34,893 nt of DNA, from positions 29,162-64,054 of the forward strand of contig JBNGIS010005855.1 of NCBI GenBank assembly GCA_049999725.1, written 5' to 3'. Positions 29,208 to 34,893 of this stretch are shown here, in pieces. Every line of letters begins with the position of its first letter. Position 1 is the stretch's first letter. Both the position numbers and the translations under genes were made by a program. Source of the stretch: Haplomitrium mnioides. Lineage: Eukaryota; Marchantiophyta; Haplomitriopsida; Calobryales. Under the pieces are notes generated by a model that had not been told where the DNA came from, searched no databases, and saw only the letters and a program-made list of their open reading frames with translations.

Positions 29208-30556
29208 AGATAATTGTTGATTGGTATAGTAGATGGGATGTTCATTTTCCCATCTCCTTTTTGGCTCAACACTACTCCAATTGTAGTTCCAAATGTATCA
29301 ACACATACATATAATTTCTTCTTCCAATCCCGTATCGTCATGATTGATGCAATATTCAACTTTTTCTTTAGTTCCTCGAACACTTTCTCACATTCTTTTG
29401 TCCAATTCCACTCTTTATTTTTCTGTAGTAATTTTGTTAGTGGCTCAGCAATCCAAGCATAATGTTCAATCATCCTTTGGTAATATCCGACACAACCTAT
29501 GAACTAGAGGACTCCTTTGAGATTAGTCGGATGTAGCAACTCCACAATTACTTTTACCTTTGCCATATCCAACGAATTTCTTTCATTTGAAAATTTATAT
29601 CCCAATAGAATTCTTTTGGATATTCCAAAGTAACACTTCTCCAAATGTAGACACATTCCAAATTTTTGGCATTGATCAAAACACTTTCAGAGAAAAGATA
29701 AATTACTTCCCATGGTTGAATGAACGCAAAAATCATCCAGATACACTTCCATAAAAACTTGCAAATATTCTTTAAGCGTCGTAGTCATCAATCAGAAAAA
29801 TGTCATAGGTGCATTACATAATTCAAAGGGCATCATCTGATAGGCATATGTTGCCCAATCAATGGCAAATGTAGTCTTATCTCGATCTTTTGGATGAATA
29901 GAGATGTGATTATATCCACTGAATCCATTCATAAAAGAATAATACTCCTTCCCATCCACTGCATCCAAGATACTATCAATTAATGGCATAGGATGGAAAT
30001 CCTTCTTTGTAACATCATTTAATTTTTTGAAATCCACACAGACTTGGATCTTCTCTCCTTTCTTTGGAACAATCATACCGATTGGGAATTCGCCACTGGA
30101 AAAATAAAATCTGCCTCCAACAATTTATGAATCTCCTCCTTCAATTTTAAGGAAAAATTCAGATTCAAATGATATTGCCTTTGACGCACTAGAATAGCAT
30201 CTTTCTTTAGATGAATACGATGTTGACAAACTTCAGACACTACTCCTTTCAAATCCTTGTAACTCCAAGCAAATAGGTCTCGATATTCTATTAATAGTTC
30301 CTTATATGTGTCCAAAGCCTCTCCAATCCTTTCCTTTGATACCTTGAGAATTTTAGGATCAGATTCAATCCTGATGTTCACCAGCTGAATTTCATCTCCT
30401 TTCAGAAATCATTCTCTTATAACAACCAATTCAGCACTTGGTAGTGGAAGAACCATAACCCTACTTAGTCTTTCAATAGTATCATCAACTTTTGATGGTA
30501 AGCCATCAATCATTCTCACATTCCAGCATTGAGTTTCTGATTCAACATTTTCTTTC
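29201..30556 (-). pseudogene. rt: Reverse transcriptase (broken)
   Basis: The upstream linker reads VRMIDGLPSKVDDTIERLS and LPLPSAELVVIRE. Then come RDLFAWSYKDLKG, CQHRIHLKKDAILVRQRQYH and EEIHKLLEADFIFPV, and after a frameshift near 30075 KKGEKIQVCVDFKKLND, YYSFMNGFSGYNHIS and FELCNAPMTFF. The catalytic motif is YLDD at 29732-29743, and its Asp pair is intact. Downstream segments include LHLEKCYFGISKRILLGYKF and VGYYQRMIEHYAWIAEPLTK. In-frame stops lie at about 29789, 29686 and 29502. This is the polymerase of the element. Confidence 0.88.
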
Positions 30557-31063
30557 TAATGTTCCCCCTCTCTATTAAGCAGATAGAGTTGTTACAACAT
30601 GGGAGCCTTAGGGGGAGGATTCCTTGCCTGAGTATGAATGGGGTTTAGGATGGCAGCGGGTTCTTCTCAATCGCAATGTTTGTAGTATAGTGGTGATATG
30701 CTTATAACAGGTTTTTGTAGTAACGAGGGGGAGTATTTCTGCAGACAACAAGTTAGAATAAGGAATAGTGAACCATAATAGCCAAGAAAGCAAGATCAAA
30801 GCTATCAACGGGTTTCTTGGCACTTGGTTACTCTAACACCACGGGTCAGAGATGATGCTAGAAGGTATGAATTACTATGAGTGAGGAATTGAAGGGGAGA
30901 ATGACTAAGAGAGAAATTGATCCAGAATGGTTGCAACTAGATAGATTTTGGGCAAAATAAGGATGGCAAGGATTGGGCATCGATACTCAACCCTAGGATC
31001 CAATTCAAAGGTATTCCAACAAAGCAAAGCATGGTCTAATGCGAGTCTGAAAGATCGGATCGA

Positions 31064-31195
31064 GGTCAAAATAATGACTCCGATGGAGGGGATAGGAATC
31101 AAAACGGTGACTTTGATGGATCTTACAAAGGTCAAAACAAGGACTCTGATGGATTGTATAGGGATCTAAACAATGACTCTGATAGAGCAAATATA
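31064..31195 (+). repeat. 33-bp repeat encoding GQNxDSDG-like peptide
   Basis: Four 33-bp units read in one plus frame as GQNNDSDGGDR, NQNGDFDGSYK, GQNKDSDGLYR and DLNNDSDRANI. The unit length is an exact codon multiple and changes favour conservative replacements, so it looks like former low-complexity coding sequence. Confidence 0.6.
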
Positions 31196-31480
31196 CCACC
31201 GAGTAGAGCTATAGAGCCAGCAGGTAAAGGGGAGGACCGTATGTGGGTCTAACTTATGCAAAGTTTGTCAAACACTAAAGGCAAGGTATCATGTCAACTA
31301 TCAGGTTAGAGGATTGTCAAGATGGTGTTAGAGGTACGGCTTGTCGGATGCATCATTTCAACTTCCAAAATGAAAATGGCGTCAGGCGGAGGGGATGAAC
31401 CGGGTAACAAGAAGGACCTAGGGTTACTAGTTTGGACCAGTGGTTGCAAATCGGGCTGAAAAAAGGTTTTATGAACCTAT

Positions 31481-31600
31481 GGATAAAAGAAGAATGGCAA
31501 GAAACCTGAGGATAAAAGAAGAAAAGACAAGGGACCTAAGGATAGAAGAAGAAAGAGCAAGGGGCCTAAGGATAAAAGAAGAAAAGGCAAGTCAGAACCC
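31481..31600 (+). repeat. 30-bp repeat encoding KGPKDKRRK-like peptide
   Basis: Four units (starts 31481, 31510, 31540, 31570) read in the same plus frame as the repeat at 31064 as KPEDKRRKDK, GPKDRRRKSK and GPKDKRRKGK, followed by SEPRQEMENTSQQCF and TAG. Another frame (31440-31676) is also open, so the coding phase is ambiguous. Stops lie between the two repeat blocks. Confidence 0.55.
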
Positions 31601-32443
31601 CGACAGGAGATGGAGAACACATCTCAACAATGTTTCTAGCGTGAGTGTATTGGGGAGAAGTAAACGGGAGGGATAGGCATATACAAGCAAGACTATGATT
31701 TTTGTCTTCCGATTGTAGGACTGGGAAGTGAGGGACAAGAATATGCAATCAACATCCACAAGTGAGGCAAGTATGAACTCTTTATTCCTATCAAATGATA
31801 CACATTCTAAGGACACAAAAGTCCACGTTCTCATAAATCTAATAGCTAGCTAATGTTCAACTAACCAAGCCAACAAAGAAGAACCATTGGCCAAGAACTT
31901 AGTTTTTGAAGCTTAGGTTGGTATCTACCCAACTTGAATGAAACACTTACAAACACAAAGAGAAATAATACACAACACAAAGCAAAACTTCTTTTTAATC
32001 GGATGGAGTCTTTTTTCTTAAGCTATGGGCACTAATAGTGAACATCCAATAAGAGTAACAAACATAAAGGAAAGAGACAGGCCCATTCTTCTGATGTTGG
32101 TCTTCTATTTCTTGCCTCAACTTCACGATATTTAACCAAGTAATATAACATAGAATGTAGATACTATCTCCCTTAAGATTTTTTATCACATACCAAATAG
32201 AACTAACACACATACACATGGATAAAGATACGAGGACAGACACATATGACACTTACTAGCCACATCGCAAGTTTGGAGCTAAACCATCAAACATCTCTAT
32301 AAACCTCAAAGTAGAATGTCAACAACCTAGACCCTCCATAGAAACTGCACATGAGGTTGATTTACCCTGCTTTTCAAATAGACCCATCACAACACCTTCA
32401 CTACCACACTTTAGGGGTTCTCTTTTTTTTCTGTTTTTTAGCA

Positions 32444-33130
32444 TCACTTCTTCTTCATATCCACCACAATCTCACAGAACCTTGAGACACATTCTAATCT
32501 TTGCCCCATCTCAACCTTTTGCACCGTCGAGGTATACACATTTGGATCTTTCCTCGGACCTTGGCATGTTTTGATTCCTCCTTTGTCCACCACTAGACTA
32601 GCATCATTCCATTCAAACCATATCAACATACATAATGATACCTTTTTTCAAGTCGATTCTCCACACTACAATAACACATCTTCTTTTGGTCTCCAGGATG
32701 AAGAGGAATAATCACATGATTTTGTCCTATGCTCTCTAGCTATGTTCAATTCCTAGAAAAATAAACTTTTCCCACTGCTCCATCCATTCAAATGTCCTTG
32801 GATTTTCTTTATCAATCTCTCACCATCCTCCTTGTCTGGTATCGCATATTTTCATCCCAATTCTATTGACATACACCTTTCCTTGACCGACTCTTGAACG
32901 TTGATGAATCTTATTCCTGGAACTCCTCTTGTGCTCTGCATGCATTTTCTCAACTCTACTTCTTAATTACAAACATATAAACAGACTACTAAACAGATTC
33001 ACAAAAAAAAAACATAAAACCAAACCACAACCCTTTTTTGATATTGCTCACCATTTTTTGATCAGCCACTTCTCTGGAAGTTCTTGATGGTTGGCTGGTC
33101 TCTTGATTGGAGTTGGTTTGCTCTTGCCCC
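32444..33130 (-). pseudogene. Broken gene fragment of unknown function, possible intron
   Basis: A single minus frame from 32953 to 32444 gives ~170 codons with only four stops: STRGVPGIRFINVQESVKER, MSIELG, KYAIPDKEDGERLIKKIQGH, LNGWSSGKSLFF, ELNIAREHRTKSCDYSSSSW, MLIWFEWNDASLVVDKGGIK and KVEMGQRLECVSRFCEIVVD. Upstream, 33052-33130 encodes NSNQETSQPSRTSREVADQK and ends ATG followed by GTGAGC (33051-33046). An AG at 32955-32954 would restore phase, implying a ~98-nt intron. Further coding-like sequence follows below 32444 in another frame (PLKCGSEGVVMGLFEKQGKS). I do not recognise the family. It could be a captured host gene piece or an unknown element protein. Confidence 0.4.
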
Positions 33131-33256
33131 TACTTCCTAGCTAAACATTGATTTAAATTTATACTAAAACATAATTCTTAATATAAAAAAATCTAATCAT
33201 TACAAAATCAATCATATTTTTTTATTTGCCAAAGATGTTGAAGAGTTGATGACGTG

Positions 33257-33372
33257 TTGATGTAGATCTAGTTCATTTGAAGACACTTTGATGAAGATCT
33301 CATTCCATTGAAGATGTTTTGATATACAGCCAATTCCATTGAAGATACGTTGATATAGATCCCATTAGCTTC
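33257..33372 (+). repeat. 31-bp tandem repeat, ~3.7 units
   Basis: Units begin TTGATGTAGATCT, TTGATGAAGATCT, TTGATATACAGCC and TTGATATAGATCC at 33257, 33288, 33319 and 33350. Each carries CATT(T/G)GAAGA. The spacing is exactly 31 bp. Confidence 0.8.
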
Positions 33373-33489
33373 CTTTTCATGTCTTTTATGCTTCTTTTAT
33401 TACACTTTTCTTCCTATCCTTCTATCGTAACAGAGGTCCTTCTTGAATCTCTTCAATTACTTCATCACTAGATCATTGAAATCCTGCAA

Positions 33490-33660
33490 TAATCCTCTAT
33501 TGATCCACCTCAGCCCTTGAGGACCAATCCAATATATATCAAGTCATGCATCATCTTCTTGATCATAATATTCACTCTCAACCCTCCATCAACTGGTACT
33601 CCTCAAATAATGCAACTAAAAATTTCAATGTCAAATTTTGGAGCTACCATGTCATCCCAA
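33490..33660 (-). pseudogene. pro: Retropepsin of the minus-strand element (broken)
   Basis: The minus frame reads VVMPIARAWNAEVWDDMVAP, KFDIEIFSCIIWG and VPVDGGLRVNIM. The last is the active-site loop with its Asp at 33588-33590, very like VPVDGGA.VSIM in the 1269-11012 element. The match ends ~25 codons later, near 33490, where the foreign insert appears to begin. Confidence 0.6.
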
Positions 33661-33848
33661 ACTTCTGCATTCCATGCACGTGCAATAGGCATTACCACTT
33701 TTCTTATTTGTCCCATTGCTAATCTTCAGATTGGTCGTTTTGGCTAAGGGAACGCTCTTACTAATATTCAAACATAATGTTGGCTTGGCGATCTCCAATG
33801 TCAATTGCCAAGTCGTATCCCTCTTGCAATTCAACGACCTTTACCTTT

Positions 33849-34746
33849 TCAAATTTTTCTTTGGTAGATTGATGGTCTTTGAAACGAGTTCCGATTGAGA
33901 CTCTTTGGATGCATCATGCTTTGCTTTGGCAAAAGCAACCTAGGATTATTCTGATCACAGTCTGAATCACTGACGGTTTCTTTTATAGGCATAGAAGAAT
34001 GCTTAAGATTCTCGATATTCCAATTAGAAAGCTCAAGTGTCTGAGCGACATCAATTGCCTCTTGGAAAGTAGTCAACTTCTATTGACAATAGTATCTTTG
34101 CATGGATGGAGCTAATCCCTTCATATAGGTTCCAATCATAAACAATTCTCCCATATAAGAATCCAATTTTGAACCAAGCCTTTTTACTCCTTGAGTGTAC
34201 TTCTTCAATGCCATATGTTTTGTTCTCTTGATCCTTAATAGATCTACTATCACTTTGGATTCATATCTTATATCACAAAAATGCTTCAACAAAGTTGCTC
34301 TTAACAATGGGTGTGTCGATTTATAGCCCACTTCTAGAGAAGCATAACACTTATGTGCCAAATATGTCAGCAAAATTCTTAATTGGTTAGCCTCTGTATT
34401 TTCTCCATTAACTGCTAACAGAGATTCAAATCAATTCATAAGAGAATCCACACCATCTCCTGGTCAATTTCCACTGAAGTTTGTGTATTTCAATCATGTC
34501 TTAATAGGCGTTGTCATTGGAATAAGAACTTGAACAAAATCAACTCCTCCTCCACCTCCTCTTAGTGAACCAGTTGGTGTAGAATCTTCCAAACTTGAAG
34601 ATAAACTAGAACTTCAAGGCGAGTGGTTCAAAATTAACTCTTCACTTGGAACCTCTTGTTCTTGTTCTTCTTCTTCAGACTCAACTTCACAATTTTCTCC
34701 ACTGGCTTTCGATTGACTCCTTCAATGTCTTCAAAGATTTGGACAT
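33849..34746 (-). pseudogene. gag: Gag of the minus-strand element (broken)
   Basis: ATG at 34746-34744 begins MSKSLKTLKESIESQWRKL. After a frameshift the frame has an acidic stretch (EVESEEEEQEQEVPSEEL), a Gly run (SLRGGGGGVDFVQVLIPM), TNFSGN and FESLLAVNGENTEANQLRIL. The capsid core follows with LRATLLKHFCDIRYESKVIV, KKYTQGVKRLGSKLDSYMGE and LFMIGTYMKGLAPSMQRY. TTFQEAIDVAQTLELSNWNI and a Ser/Pro/Arg-rich tail close it at about 33849. Several single-base stops and one stop near 34079 break the frame. No zinc knuckle is clearly visible downstream. Confidence 0.78.
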
Positions 34747-34854
34747 GTTCTGGGAACAACACTGGTGGAATAAGACAATCTAATGGATGTGTATGAGAAT
34801 CCAACGGAATATGAAACTACGAATTCCTTCGTGAATCAAAGAATGCAATTCTCG

Positions 34855-34893
<39 letters not shown>
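34747..34893 (-). other. Leader of the minus-strand element, ending in a (CT)n tract
   Basis: The sequence upstream (minus strand) of the gag ATG is non-coding. 34857-34893 is a CT-dinucleotide microsatellite cut by the window edge. Primer-binding site and 5' LTR, if present, lie outside. Confidence 0.6.

Larger units (their letters stand above)
30570..33480. other. Foreign insert between protease and RT (~2.9 kb)
   Basis: The minus-strand polyprotein frame is recognisable up to about 30556 (linker before RT) and from about 33490 (protease), where relatives normally have only several hundred bases. The interval has different composition, plus-strand protein-like repeats, a minus-strand broken ORF and a 31-bp tandem repeat. 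I cannot find paired TG...CA ends or a target duplication, so the type of insertion is unresolved. A perfect small palindrome, GTTGTTACAAC, lies near its left edge (about 30587-30597). Confidence 0.5.
28080..34746 (-). mobile_element. Decayed Ty3/gypsy retrotransposon, 5' LTR beyond right edge
   Basis: On the minus strand, gag (34746-33849), retropepsin (about 33660-33490), RT (about 30556-29201), RNase H (29207-28716) and integrase (28740-28080) follow in the canonical Ty3/gypsy order. The RT block FMNGFSGYNHISIHPKDRDK, with SGYN rather than SGYH, suggests the non-chromovirus (Athila/Tat-like) side of Ty3/gypsy. No chromodomain is seen after integrase, and the sequence stops matching near 28080, so the 3' end is truncated. 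About 3 kb of unrelated sequence separates protease from RT. Every domain has stops or frameshifts. Confidence 0.85.

Overview
This is a stretch of eukaryotic, almost certainly land-plant, nuclear DNA dominated by decayed LTR retrotransposons. Old, heavily mutated Ty3/gypsy-type elements with very long LTRs, AT-rich spacers, many short tandem repeats and two 100-N scaffold gaps suit a large plant genome. A gymnosperm is a reasonable guess but is not proven from the sequence. I see no intact protein-coding gene and no rRNA, tRNA or CRISPR array.

Layout. (1) 1-242 looks like the 3' end of an LTR. (2) 815-1268 and 11018-11288 (minus strand) are two halves of one decayed gene of the DUF7869 type. 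They were split by a complete LTR retrotransposon at 1269-11012, which is flanked by a perfect 5-bp target duplication, AAGAG. That element has 3.6-kb LTRs, a primer-binding-site candidate, a decayed gag plus retropepsin, a polypurine tract and no reverse transcriptase, RNase H or integrase. It is therefore a non-autonomous, gag-protease-only element. (3) 11.3-12.1 kb is a 91-bp minisatellite. 12.6-13.4 kb holds decayed minus-strand coding sequence of unknown function. (4) 15.6-16.8 kb holds a broken plus-strand ORF with an Arg-rich start, resembling the N-terminal part of plant transposon-associated proteins. (5) 18697-22497 is a solo LTR of the same family as the first element, with a 5-bp target duplication in which one copy has lost a CpG (TCGGG/TTGGG). 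(6) 23.8-25.3 kb is a decayed coiled-coil ORF. It is followed by a 1-kb LTR of another family (25727-26743) bounded by AACTA on both sides. (7) 26.9-28 kb holds short unidentified coding-like pieces and a 24-bp minisatellite. (8) 28.08-34.75 kb is a minus-strand Ty3/gypsy element in the order gag, protease, RT, RNase H, integrase, with its 5' LTR beyond the right edge. About 3 kb of foreign sequence separates protease from RT. That insert carries phase-coherent protein-like repeats on the plus strand and a broken, possibly intron-containing coding region on the minus strand.

The strongest result is the nested history at the left: joining the flanks of the first element at its target duplication gives a continuous DUF7869 reading frame on the minus strand. 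All coding regions carry stops or frameshifts, so the window is best read as a fossil record of insertions, solo-LTR formation and methylation-type decay.
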